DNA of 55,520 nt, taken from assembly GCA_033085395.1 (NCBI GenBank), contig JANQBS010000254.1, positions 1 to 55,520 of the forward strand, given 5' to 3'. This DNA is from Xanthoparmelia taractica. Its lineage: Eukaryota; Ascomycota; Lecanoromycetes; Lecanorales; Parmeliaceae. Positions 23,092 through 33,777 of the stretch are shown here, in pieces (position 1 is the first letter of the stretch; every line of letters starts with the position of its first letter). Made by a program: the position numbers and the translations under genes. The notes under the pieces were generated by a model, which worked only from the letters and a program-made list of their open reading frames with translations, was not told where the DNA came from and made no database searches.

Positions 23092-23933
23092 ACATCAGTA
23101 GTGACTGGTCGGGCAAGGCACTGTGTTGACAAATCGCATTGATGAGAAAGAAAGGAACAGTGCATTATCAACAGCCAATCGAACATCTAGCTTCTGGGAT
23201 GGCTGGTGACTATATATGAGGGGAAGAGGGGCGGACAGCTACAGCCACATTCCAGGAAGTAAACAACCGAGGGAACATCCTTCCGATCGATGACTGATGA
23301 ATTGCATTCCATGCATCCCACACAGATGTTTATTTGGCTCTGGCTCCCTGCGCTCTCTGCCCAGTGCAGATCTGCAAACCCTTCAAAACTCTGGTAAGCA
23401 CGGTCAGCACGGTCCGCATATAATATTCAGCACGTCTGAAACCTTCGGGAGGCGCCAATTAGTGGCGATACCCGGCACGCGCTGTCCAAGCTGCGATTGC
23501 CGAAAATCAGGGCAGAGCCGCACAGACAATAAACCATGTGGCCTATGCCACGACGCTTAAATGCGCATCGAAAATCTCTCCACTTTCTTTATCGGTGATT
23601 TGCATCTCTAAATGTGCATACTTCGATGCGTAAGGGTATGCTTTGTGTCTCTAGAACATTGGGCGAAGGAACATCATCATGCATGTTATAGGCCTCAATA
23701 AACATTACGAAAAAAGATGGGATGATGCACAACAGGCTTTGAATTTTGGGTCCTGGCATTGTACTCGTACAATTGAGAAACATGGCTTTTGAGTCATAGA
23801 ATTAGCACAAGACTAGTCACGCTGCTGCCACGATTAGCTTCCGGATATCTAGACCAAACCCACTCCGCCGTCCATCTCCATTTCGAGCTGACATGGCGCT
23901 TAAACCATCGTGCCGCGAATGCGAATACAACAA
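23092..23933. other. Intergenic region between convergent BRO1 and permease genes
   Basis: This 842-bp gap between converging genes contains their 3' untranslated regions. A few short frames exist (for example 23297-23560), but none is protein-like, and no repeat or RNA was recognised. Confidence 0.45.
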
Positions 23934-25071
23934 TCAAGCCGGATAACGTTCCTTCTGCTTGACACGCTCAGTCAAGGGAGTAATCAGATGGCTGATGTCT
24001 CCCACGGGAATCTGGAATGGGAAGTCGACAGAAGCGAGCATTTGGGCAAAGAAGATCCACCAGCCTGCCAAAGTTGCGAGGAAACCAAAGGCGCCGGCCG
24101 CGACCTGCAATCGCTCTGCCATTTCTGTGTGTCCCTGTGCTGTGTGCCAGTATGCGGCGGTTAGAATAACGAAAGTGAGAAGCAGTCCGAGGAAGATGGC
24201 CACGAAGACGAGGTTGGTCCGCAGTGCGCAAACGAGGTAGATCAGACTTAGAAGGCCCATGAAAAGGAGAAAGAAGCCTATATTGTTACCGATTAGCATG
24301 GAAGCAAGGACGGCGACACTGCGACTATCTCACCAAAGCTCGCATGGAATCCCGGGCTGACGAGGCCTTGTGCAGGTTGGTTTGGATCGGCCGCATAAGC
24401 CCCATAGGCGTCGAACGATGGTGTCAGTGTCGAGCCAAGTGTGAACCAAAAGCCCCCTTTGATTCTAAGGATTAGCTGTCGGGAGTGGATTGTGCAGATA
24501 AGAACCCACCAAATGAACAGAAGACAACAAACGAGAAAGTATTTCCCAGGAAGAATTCGAGAATCCCCCCGAGGCTCATGAGGAAGCCCCCAATGAACCA
24601 GTAGGCTCCAACAGTGGCAATGCCATCTCCGCCGGCCCCCCTCCAGCCCATGAGCTCGCAGGAAAGTGGGCTGAGACTTAGCAGGAAGCCAAGAAGTGCC
24701 AGTGGGGTGGGGTTGGCGAATGTGTTCCGGAGCTCGCCTTTGACAGCGTTTTGCGGGTTGAGGTATATCTTCTCAAACAACTCCGGGCTGATAGTGACCG
24801 AGTTGGCGGTACGGATCTTGTTGATTGCTTCATCGGAGGGGACATCTCTGCCCAGATGGTAGGGTGATGTGGGCGAATTGTTCACATAATTCGGGTGGGT
24901 TGACTCTTCGGACACATTGTGACGGGAGGGGAAAGATGGGTTGAAAGCTGGACTGAAATTCTTCTCTTGCTCTTCGGTCTTCTTGTGACGACTATCTCGG
25001 TGGAAGGCGAGATATGTATCCATCTGGCCTACTATCGAGTGATTCTTCGAGCAGAGGTAGAAGGTTGACAT
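23934..25071 (-). CDS. GPR1/FUN34/YaaH family acetate transporter
   Basis: On the minus strand the exons are 25071-24510, 24456-24334 and 24277-23934, giving 342 residues with introns of 53 and 56 bp. The family moves acetate, often with ammonium or proton coupling, across the plasma membrane (yeast Ady2/Ato, Aspergillus AcpA). A hydrophilic N-terminus ends with IRTANSVTISPELFEKIYL. The family signature NPTPLALLGF follows at about residue 116, opening the first of six hydrophobic segments. Further landmarks are SCELMGWRGAGGDG, SFGGFWFTLGSTLTPSFDAYGAY (bridging intron 1) and ASVDFPFQIPVGDISHLI near the end. A second in-frame ATG at 25023 would give 326 residues, nearer the usual family length, so the start is uncertain. 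A G-rich cluster upstream contains CreA-like sites. Confidence 0.92.
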
Positions 25072-25385
25072 GAGAGGCTCGGAAGCTTTTGAGACGGAGA
25101 GGCACTGGGTGTTATTCAAGTGGGAGTAGTCTTAAGATAGGGAACGTGGTTCAGGAATGGAAGGATATACGAACCAGTCAGAATATATAGGTTCGAAAAT
25201 CTCTGCATGCTTGCTGATTGGAGGAGGAGAGTTGAGCTTAAGAGGAGAATTTGGGGAGATTCTACATGCGCAGAGGTTTCAGATTCTGTCCCGTTTTGAG
25301 TATCCCCCAGCATGTTCGCCACATGTACATGGACATGGAACATGAGAGCATGTGCATGGGACGGTCATAGCTCGATTAGCGTCCT

Positions 25386-25430
25386 CTGGGGATATGGGGA
25401 TATGGGATATGGGGTGTGGGGTACGGGGTG
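25386..25430. promoter_or_regulatory. G-rich tract with CreA-like sites upstream of the acetate transporter
   Basis: GGGGATATGG-type units are repeated here. CTGGGG (25386-25391) and GTGGGG (25416-25421) fit the carbon-repressor consensus SYGGRG. The tract lies about 315-360 bp upstream of the transporter start. Carbon catabolite repression of acetate uptake is known in Aspergillus. The link here is inference from position and motif, and such short sites occur by chance. Confidence 0.35.
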
Positions 25431-26925
25431 CAGATGGGACCTTGGGTTCTTGCGATGGCTCACTCCCTATAGTTATGCTGTATACGGTAGTCTCGGAGGG
25501 AGACCGTGCACAAGCTCTTCCGGGCAGTATCATGGCCCTGGTCAGTAGAAGCTGCTAGCGTATTAGGACGTTGACATAATTTAAGCGCCGCCACTCGCAA
25601 GATCAAACCTGGAGGCTGGAGCACATCTGTCACCATGCATTGAATATTATCCCTCACTGGCATGGTCCACCCGACATCTAGTAGCTTGGTCAGGTCAAGG
25701 TTTGCAAGTCGAGGAAGAGCTTTTACGATGATTCATGATTCATGATTCTTCTTCTTCGCGCTTGACGTCCCAGAACTGCTCCCCTGCGCACACTGTGCCT
25801 TCTGGCGCCCAAGCGCACACCTCAGAAGATTGGCGCATGTATCCTACTTAAGTATCCTGCATCAGAAGACACCGTGAGCCGAAATAAGATGCTCATGGAC
25901 TCAAATGGAGATGAGAGGGCATGTTCATCTGGTGACAGTTCCGGATCCGAAGACGCATCCTGCGCAATCCTTCCGTCTTTGAAGCGCTGGATCATCATTA
26001 TGCTGAAGCAACTTTACTGGCTTGAGGGAATCCCAATCATTCGAGGTGCTGTAAAGTGTAAGCTAATAATGACCTGATCATATCAAAAGCACACTCTTTC
26101 ACGATGCGACAGCCTAATTCCGCACAGATCGTATCAGGCCTATATAATCACCAACAGAATGAGAGATGGAGAGATGATCGGCAATGTGCACGCTTCCTGC
26201 TAAGATTTAGACTGGATTTCTCCTAGCCAGGAGCCTCATCACAATATGCAAGCAAACCGCTAGCTGCGGGTGTTTCTGTGGCTTCCGGGACGAAGCTGTG
26301 TCTCGATATTTGATATTGGAGGTAGTCGTTAAAAGGAGAAATCAAGCGGTCGCAAGTGCACAAGGTAGTCGGATTCAGCAAGTTGGAAATGGTTTCCCTT
26401 CATCAGTCTGCTTCCCAAGAGCAGCTTCACATTTCGATTCCACACATCGCTTCAGCTGATTTGAATGTGCCGCCTAATAGTTCGTCATCTCTCCTCTAAA
26501 TAGAGTAACAGGATCCCTGATCTCTTGAAGACTTAACGCAATGCTATCCGCTTGGCAAGAAGCTATGCTTATTTTCTCAATAATGATGAGAATTCACCGA
26601 AGAGCAGTCCAGCTCTCAGCTTAGGACTCTTCCAGTGCCGGCTGGATTGAGAGGCCTTCAAGGTCTGGCGTAGCCGATCATCCAAGCGGAACATAACAGT
26701 CGAGACAATAATCTAAATAGCAAGCAGGTGTTGTTCGAAGAAGCTTGCTGTAGTAGCACATCTACCAGGAATCCATCCGCCCATCGCAAATACTGCTCGG
26801 AAAATCCGGAATGAGCCATTTGATCCACCCGTACAAGGCAAGACGAAGACGCTAGGAACCAGGACAGGTGATTTTCTGGAGATGATATTTCATAACTCAG
26901 TGTGATCTGATGGTAGTCTACCAGT
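25431..26925. other. Long intergenic region without a recognised gene
   Basis: About 1.5 kb of normal-composition sequence lies between the acetate-transporter promoter and the 3' end of LEU1. Small frames such as 25874-26077 show no protein-like conservation pattern that I know. Short local duplications occur (GATTCATGATTCATGATTC at about 25730-25748, CTACCAGTCTACCAGTCTA near 26918-26936). No tRNA or transposon ends were found. Confidence 0.45.
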
Positions 26926-29396
26926 CTACCAGTCTAAAGGCTCCTCAAGTGGCTCTCCTCTGTTAGTCTTCGGTACCGGCGCAGCCTCCACCTTGACCGG
27001 ACCATTTCTATTACCTCTTTTCAGATATCCACTTCCATCCAGCCAAGGCGTGTCAATCGATCGCCTGTCTTCGAAAGTCCTGATCTTGTCCTCCATTTGC
27101 ATGGTCAAGTCAATGTCATCAAGACCGTTGACCAAACAGTGCTTCCGAAATTTCTCAACTTCGAAAGTAACAAGTGTATTTCCCAAAGCATCATTGACGC
27201 GTTGATTCGGAAGATCGACCTCAATCTCACGACCTGCCTTGGACTCTTCAGCAATCTTGAGGAGGGCTTTTTGGTCCGGGATAGCGAGCGGTAGCATGCC
27301 GTTTTTAAAGGTGTTGTTAAAAAATATGTCAGCAAATGAGGGAGCGATAATACACGTGATTCCAAAATCAAGCAACGCCCAAGGCGCATGCTCACGAGAA
27401 CTGCCACAGCCAAAGTTTGGTCCTGTGACGACAAGTATCTTGGCATGCCTGTACGGTTCCTTGTTTAAGACAAAGTCTGGCTTCTCCGTACCATCCTCGT
27501 TATAGCGAAGGGCGTAGAAAAGAGCCGTCCCAAGACCAGTTCGTTTTATTGTTTTCAGGAATTGCTTGGGAATAATTGCGTCTGTATCAACGTTTGACCG
27601 TTCCATGGGAGCGGCTATGCCCCTAATTGTAGTAAATTTTGGCTGCCCCCCCGAGGAACTTGCAGTGGCGTTATTGGCATGAAGCTGGTCGTCCTTTGGT
27701 AGGTCGAGTATACGCTCCATATCATCGTCGGTATCAATGTCAGAGACTTCAGTGTCAAGCTGCAACTTCGAATGAGTCTTGTCTAGTGATACATTCTCGT
27801 CTGATAATTTTCGAACATCTGCTAATTTGCCTACGATTGCGGCAGCGGCCGCCATGACTGGTGACATAAGATGGGTCCTGCCGCCGGCACCTTGGCGGCC
27901 TTCGAAATTACGATTTGAGGTGCTCGCACAACGTTCCTTTGGGGAGAGGATGTCTGGGTTCATGCCCAGACACATGGAACAGCCGGCTTCTCGCCACTCG
28001 AACCCAGCATCCATGAATACCTTGTCAAGACCCTCAGACTCAGCTTGCATCTTGACAAGACCAGACCCAGGCACAACCATGGCCCTTTTGAGATTCAACG
28101 CGATCTTTTTACCATCGACGATTCGAGCAGCGGCTCGAAGATCTTCGATCCTCGAGTTAGTACAAGAGCCAATGAATACCTTGTCGACTTCAATACCCTC
28201 CATGGGTGTGCCGGGCGTTAAACCCATGTAATCGAGCGAACGCCTTGCACTGTCCCTTGCCGGTTCTGTAGGAAAGTCATCAGGGTCCGGCACAACGCCG
28301 GTGATTGCAACAACATCTTGCGGCGAAGTTCCCCAAGATACCGTTGGGATGATTTCCTTAGCATCGATGAAAACGTCTGCATCGAAAATCGCGCCTTCGT
28401 CGGTCTTAAGACTTGACCAGTACTTGACAGCCTTTTTCCATTCCTGGCTGTCCACTTTTGGCGCCAACGGCTTTCCCTGCAGATATTTAAACGTAGTTTC
28501 ATCTGGCGCTATCATGCCGGCTCTTGCCCCTGCTTCGATGGACATATTGCAAATTGACATTCTGGCCTCCATGCTCAACTCTCGTATGGCTGATCCGCAA
28601 TACTCGATGACCGTGCCAGTCCCACCTGCAGTGCCAATTACACCGATAGCGTGAAGAATTATGTCTTTGCTGCTGACCCCTGCTGGCAGTGCACCGTCTA
28701 CTTGTATCCTCATATTCTTGCTTCGCTTCGTTATTAGCGTTTGTGTCGCGAGTACGTGTTCGACTTCGCTCGTGCCGATACCGAAAGCAAGGGCTCCAAA
28801 GGCTCCATGTGTAGAAGTATGACTGTCACCACAGACTACAGTGGTCCCCGGAAGGGTGAAGCCTTGCTCTGGACCTATGATATGGACAATGCCTTGGCGC
28901 TTGTCGCCCAAGCCGAAGTAGGTGAGACCGAAGGCCTTAACGTTGTCCTCCAGGGTGAGGCATTGTGTACGAGAGTCGGCCTCTTCAACGAACTGTCCCA
29001 CGTTCTTGAAGTTGTTGCGGGGTGTAGTGGGAACATTCTGTACGCTGTTATTATGATGGTGGCGGAAACAAATCCCGACGTCTTTACGTGGTCAGTAGTG
29101 GCTAGAGTACAGTCTGGCCTCCGGACTTTTCGCTTGGCCTTCCTCAATCCCTCAAAGGCTTGCTTTTGGCTCGATCAGTCGCCGCTTGGCAGCATGAGCT
29201 TGCTATACTCACTGGTGAGGTGACTTCATGGACAAGATGTCTATCTATGCAGGATGTCAGAATACAAGATATGATATGTTGATAGCATCTTCATACCAAT
29301 ATACAACAAAACAGTTCCATCATCTCGCTCGTCAACGATGTGGTCCTGAAAGACTTTGTCGTAAAGGGTTCGGGGCATCTGGTCTGCAGAAGGCAT
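26926..29396 (-). CDS. LEU1: 3-isopropylmalate dehydratase (isopropylmalate isomerase)
   Basis: This enzyme isomerises 2-isopropylmalate to 3-isopropylmalate in leucine synthesis. On the minus strand the exons are 29396-29297, 29244-29213, 29162-29088 and 29037-26926, encoding 772 residues (yeast Leu1 has 779). Three introns of 50-52 bp crowd the first 360 bp, and exon 2 has only 32 bases. The start MPSADQMPRTLYDKVF and RRPDCTLATTDHNVPTT appear only after splicing. The large aconitase-type domain has VVCGDSHTSTHGAFG and the [4Fe-4S] ligands in FIGSCTNSR (about residue 360) and AGCSMCLGMNPD (about 418-424). The small swivel domain after about residue 530 has the GCGSSREHAPWAL motif. Fungi carry both domains in one chain, as here. 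No Leu3-type CCGGN4CCGG site was noticed in the short upstream gap. Confidence 0.95.
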
Positions 29397-29649
29397 TTTT
29401 GAGGTGTAGGGTCCGCGGCTTAAATTATCTTGATCAGGATGTTGCTACAACTTTCAGAAAACGAAGTCGCAGCTCGGAGAACGAGAAGTTATTGATGACA
29501 TCCGACATCGGCGCGATAACCCGCCAAAGACATCCGCTGATTGGCTGCGCATTTCTGGGCGCTGATGCTAATTAACCTATTACAAAGCATACTACTGTAC
29601 TTCGTACGAATTGTTATTATCGCTAAGTTTTGATCTATGATTACCTACC

Positions 29650-31158
29650 TTATTCTCTATTATCCTGCCTAAACACCCATAGAGCTAGCTCATGTCGTAC
29701 AAATAAACCTAATACGCCACACAACGACTGCATAACAAGCAATTCCATCGCAAGACGGTCTTCCCTTTTAGGACCAAACCAAACGAGCCAAAGATTTAAT
29801 ATGGTCAGATTGCTTGATTCGACAATCTCTCCGTCACCGTTCTTCTCAACCTTGAGCAAAGGCACGGGAAGATTAGCAAGCAGGTTCATCAGCATAACCA
29901 CAGATTTGGGTGGTGGCTGTTGCCATTGCGTTACTGACGGTTCTAGGAGGCCACTTCGCACGCTGAACCGCGGCAGACGATGCCGTGGACAGGGTATGAG
30001 CCGGAATAACTGTGGTGCAGAGTAGACGAAGTTGATAATTTGCGGTATGAATAGAAGGAGAAGCGTCTTGCTGAAGTGTCCGAGGATGCCCACGATGGCG
30101 AAGACCATACCCGCAAAATAGCAGTATGTATCACCCACGAACACCTTTGCTGGATACCAGTTGTGCCACCAAAGAGCCATCGAAACTCCCATGAATGGCA
30201 AAAGCAGGTACATTGAGAACAGGTGCGGGTCGGTCGCAGGGTGAGGATTTGGAGTACTCGGGGCCGCATAGAGAGATAGAACATCGTTGGCCAGAAGGAG
30301 GCACCCAATGACCAACGATTGGGAGACCTCGATGCCATTGATACCAGCCAGAATGTTGATGCTGTTCGGGCAGAATATGGCAATTGCAGCCATGTAAGCA
30401 TAATACAACCAACCTAGATCTACCATGTTGCCCAGGTACTGCTCAAGCAGCACCGGTACCACAACATTCGTGACTCCGTAATCGACGAAATAGACCACCA
30501 ACATGGGAATCGAAGCAAAGGCTGGTATGAAGAGCTTGTGTCGCCACCGAATGTCGAACAAATCGTCGCCGATGCCTAATAGGACAACGGATTGTAAAGA
30601 CAAGACTGCAGACAAGTATGATGCCAGCTTGAAAACGGACAGAGTCAGTCATCTAAGGGTACTGAAGTTGTGCTATTTTCTGACCTTATTATGTGGAAAG
30701 CGGTGCAAACTCCGACCCGTTTGACCAACATGGCGTTCAATAGAGTGATCCTTATTGCCTCCGCCCAAAGTGGCGGCTACAATGTCTTTATAAAATGGAA
30801 ATGGTATGAAAATGATTATCGTAAGCAGATAGACTACAGCGCATACAGCCCCCATAGTCTCCGGGCTGTGACCAAACCGTTAGCACCGTAAAAGGGGATC
30901 CAAGAGAATTCACCGGTCTATGTACATTTCAATCTTCTTCACCTTTGACATGTCTTGGCCCTTGAGGTTTGCTTTCATGAAGACGTCTCCGAGCCACCGA
31001 ATGAGGCTAAAGGTGAGGGCGAATGCTAGGCCGCTAAAAGCCAATGAGGCGATTAGAGGCTCGCCGTCGCCATGGAATGTGTTGATAATGATGCCAACAG
31101 AGGCCGCAGAGATTGTCAGGAGGCTCCAAGCCTCTGAACCCGAAAGAGTGGTAGCCAT
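29650..31158 (-). CDS. ALG7: UDP-GlcNAc:dolichyl-phosphate GlcNAc-1-phosphate transferase
   Basis: This enzyme adds the first sugar of the dolichol-linked oligosaccharide at the ER membrane, opening N-glycosylation, and is the tunicamycin target (family knowledge). On the minus strand the exons are 31158-30926, 30865-30685 and 30627-29650, giving 463 residues with introns of 60 and 57 bp. The first donor is taken as GTACAT after GAAAT, because it yields KKIEIPETMGAVCAVVYLL, the expected continuation. Visible motifs are GIGDDLFDIRWRHK (catalytic acidic loop), FCPNSINILAGINGIEV, NWYPAKVFVGDTYCYFAGM and the late loop IPCPRHRLPRF. About ten hydrophobic segments are present. It lies 254 bp upstream of LEU1 on the same strand. 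The C-terminus ends LALWVFRQDNRE. Confidence 0.94.
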
Positions 31159-31481
31159 GGCAATTCAAAGGATAATCATTCTTTAGACAGATATCCAGGA
31201 TGTTGCGGTGCCGACCGCCAAAAATTAAGCCTAGAACTAAGCGCAACAGCCGCCACGAGGTGTTTCGTACCTAACTTCCTGAGTACAGTACTACACCACT
31301 ACTCAAGTCAGGCTCTCTGAACGACCGTGGCACTGTGCGTAATACAAATTCTGTTTGAAAGGCTGGATATAAGCGAAAGAAACTGCCTGAATGGCATTGA
31401 AGGGAAAACGAATGACTATCAGGGCATGAAAAACATGCGGACCATGCGGGGGCGGGAAAACCTAGCACAATCACTTAGCTA
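31159..31481. other. Upstream region of ALG7 up to the transposon
   Basis: This normal-composition sequence should contain the ALG7 promoter. No repeat or additional coding sequence was recognised. Confidence 0.4.
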
Positions 31482-32360
31482 CAGTCAACCCTGGCTATAA
31501 CGAATCCCCTTGTAACGAATTCTTGGCTGTAACGAATACCCCGCATGGAATCAATTATTTTGTATGTAACACGTTCGTTACAGCCAGGATGTCTGAAATA
31601 CCCACATCGCCTGCTCTAGGCCAGGCCTCCAGTGGCCCCAGAGCTCTCATCAGTCCCCCCAAGACCAAGAAACGTCGCCGAGCAATAACAGATGCAGAAC
31701 GAAGAGACTTACGCGATTATAATGCGTCCATCCCATCAAGAGTATGACTGTTTTGCAGGCAATTCGAACAATCCAGAATTGTTGGATCAAATCACGTGTG
31801 CTTGGACCCAAATATGGCCCACAAACAGAGCAGGCTGCATGGTATTTAGGCTGAAATAATGAGGTTGCTGAGGATACGAGAATATTCGACAATACGCTGA
31901 GTCAAATTGAGGGAAATATTAAGACTCTCGCTACTCAATAACGGATCAAGTTAGCCATGAGTATTGCATAGTTCTTAAACCCAATAGACAAGGATGTTAA
32001 TAATATCGATGATGATCTTGTGGATGCAATCGTGGAGGCCTACGGTGACGATGATAAACGGGTATACGAGACCGATGAGGAGGATGTTTCGGAGCCTCTA
32101 ATCAAGTCAGATGAGGCCTTATAGTTATTAAAACGACTACAACTATATGAGGAATGGTAGGCCGACGGCGATAAGGTACTAATTAATCGTCTATATAGAT
32201 ATGAGAGAGGAATACGTGCAAGGGAGACCTCTAAGCAGAAGCAGGCTTCGATTTTGACGTATTTTACATAGAAATTTAAGCAAGTCCCTGCGTAACGAAT
32301 ACCTGTTTGTAACGAAGTCCCTATGTGGAAAAGTCAATTCGTTATAGCCAGGGTTGACTG
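31482..32360 (+). mobile_element. Deleted pogo-type (Tc1/mariner) DNA transposon, 879 bp
   Basis: The ends are perfect inverted repeats beginning CAGTCAACCCTGGCTATAAC and finishing in the inverse, flanked by TA (31480-31481 and 32361-32362). Internal TGTAACGAATACC-like words repeat near both ends. An ATG at 31590 opens a frame with KTKKRRRAITDAERRDLRDY, like the N-terminal helix-turn-helix start of fungal pogo/Fot transposases. It stops at TGA after SRV. Further on, DLVDAIVEAYGDDDKRVYETDEEDV and LYRYERGIRARETSKQKQA resemble the C-terminal tail of the same transposases. The whole DDE catalytic core is missing, and several CAA/CAG codons appear as TAA/TAG, so it is a dead internal-deletion copy with mild RIP-like damage. 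Confidence 0.8.
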
Positions 32361-32429
32361 TAGTACTCGTAGATCAATCAAAAACCTATCACCGCGCAAG
32401 ATCCCCACTCGTCGCTAGAGAGCATTGCA

Positions 32430-33692
32430 ATGACCGGCTTCTATTCGTTTAATGAAAGAATGGAAGAGATAATACTTGCAGCACATTTCAACGGTACTGG
32501 CACGCGAATTGTCCTGTGCTCGGCAGATCACAGAATTAGAGTCTACAATGTAGATCAAAGTGACGATTATTTCTTGATAGATCAGTGGCGCGGACACGAT
32601 GCTGAGGTGCTAGATGCAAGTATATACCCTTTTTTCTGCCATGGACACGTGTCGCTAAGAATATTGCAAATCGAAGGTCCAATGGCTTGCATCCAGCTTG
32701 GGCCAGTTCTTTGCTACTATCGGCGGTGACAACAAGTTCAAGTTGTGGCGAGAAGACCCATCACAAGCATTCAGAAGTGGACGACGCTTCAGGTGCATTT
32801 TCTCGCAGTCGCCGGCCAACCATGTCTCTTATGTTTCCTTTGGCTCTAAAACTATCAGACATGATCTTTTCCTCGCTTTAATAACCCACGATGGGCTCCT
32901 GTCCCTATTGGAGCCCGCAGATCCCGAGTCATTGAGCTCATGGAACGTTATCGACAACATTTATCCCTTCGGGCAGCACCATCGAGGCACCGAGGCTAGA
33001 TTCAGATTATCTTTCCACCAAGGCGAAGGCCCCAGTAGCAACGCAGTCCTGGCAGGGTTGGACTTGAATGCTATCTCACTTGCTGTCTCCGCGATCGAAC
33101 ACATCAAAGTATATCGCGCTGTTAAGTCTGGTGAGGCATCGGAAAGTAATTATCTCTTCTATGAAATGATTGAGATACATGCCGATGCTGTCATCAATGA
33201 AATAGCCTGGGCGCCGGGGTACCTTCATCCGCAGGACCTAATTGCTGCGGCCTGCAACGACGGTACAGTTCGCATTTTCGAAGTGGATACACCATGTGAA
33301 GTTGATGCATCGTCGAAGACCCCAGCCGTCAAAGCTTATAAGTCCAACGGGCCACAAAAAGCATTACCAGCTGCTTTGCGTAACGCTCCCTCTGGTATAG
33401 GTGCTGGTTTAGCAGGCATGTCCCGCAATGCACCTCCACGTGAGGTCATGAACAGCTTGAACATCAAGCATGAGTGGAAGCAAGCCGCTTTATTATCGCA
33501 TGATGAGGCACCTGTATGGAAGATCAGATGGATGTATGACGGTATCTACTAGCACTGTTGGACAAATTTTGTCGACTTCTGACCTCCTACGTAGGCAGTG
33601 CTTTGGCATCGGCAGGTGATAACGGGAAGGTCCATTTGTGGAAAAGGAGCCTAAGTGGGGACTATATTGAATTTGCGGAGACCGCGGTGTAA
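32430..33692 (+). CDS. SEH1: WD40 nucleoporin Seh1
   Basis: Seh1 is a beta-propeller subunit shared by the nuclear-pore Y complex and the SEA/GATOR complex at the vacuole. The preferred exons are 32430-32615, 32677-33541 and 33595-33692, encoding 382 residues. The first intron is best read as GC-AG: donor GCAAGT, GCTAAG as branch-like site, acceptor CGAAG. This is the only arrangement found that gives the expected HDAEVLDVQWLASSLGQFFATIGGDNKFKLW without an insertion or deletion. The nearby GTATAT donor breaks phase with that acceptor. WD-like repeats include AAHFNGTGTRIVLCSADHRIRVY, IAWAPGYLHPQDLIAAACNDGTVRIFEV and, across intron 2, SALASAGDNGKVHLWKRSLSGDYIEFAE at the C-terminus. The conserved APSGIGAGLAG loop is present. 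It converges on the unknown gene at 33778 with an 85-bp gap. Confidence 0.9.
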
Positions 33693-33777
33693 AGGATGAG
33701 ATGGACGGGGGATGATACACTTTCTCCCATCATTAGAAGCTCGTGGCAAAGAAGCGAGAGCAAGGGTTCTCGGCTCC

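Noticed and set aside
32620..32659. 40-bp GT-AG intron in SEH1 (GTATAT donor)
   Set aside because: It keeps phase but is shorter than every other intron here, uses the likely branch site as its acceptor, and inserts residues into a conserved WD strand.
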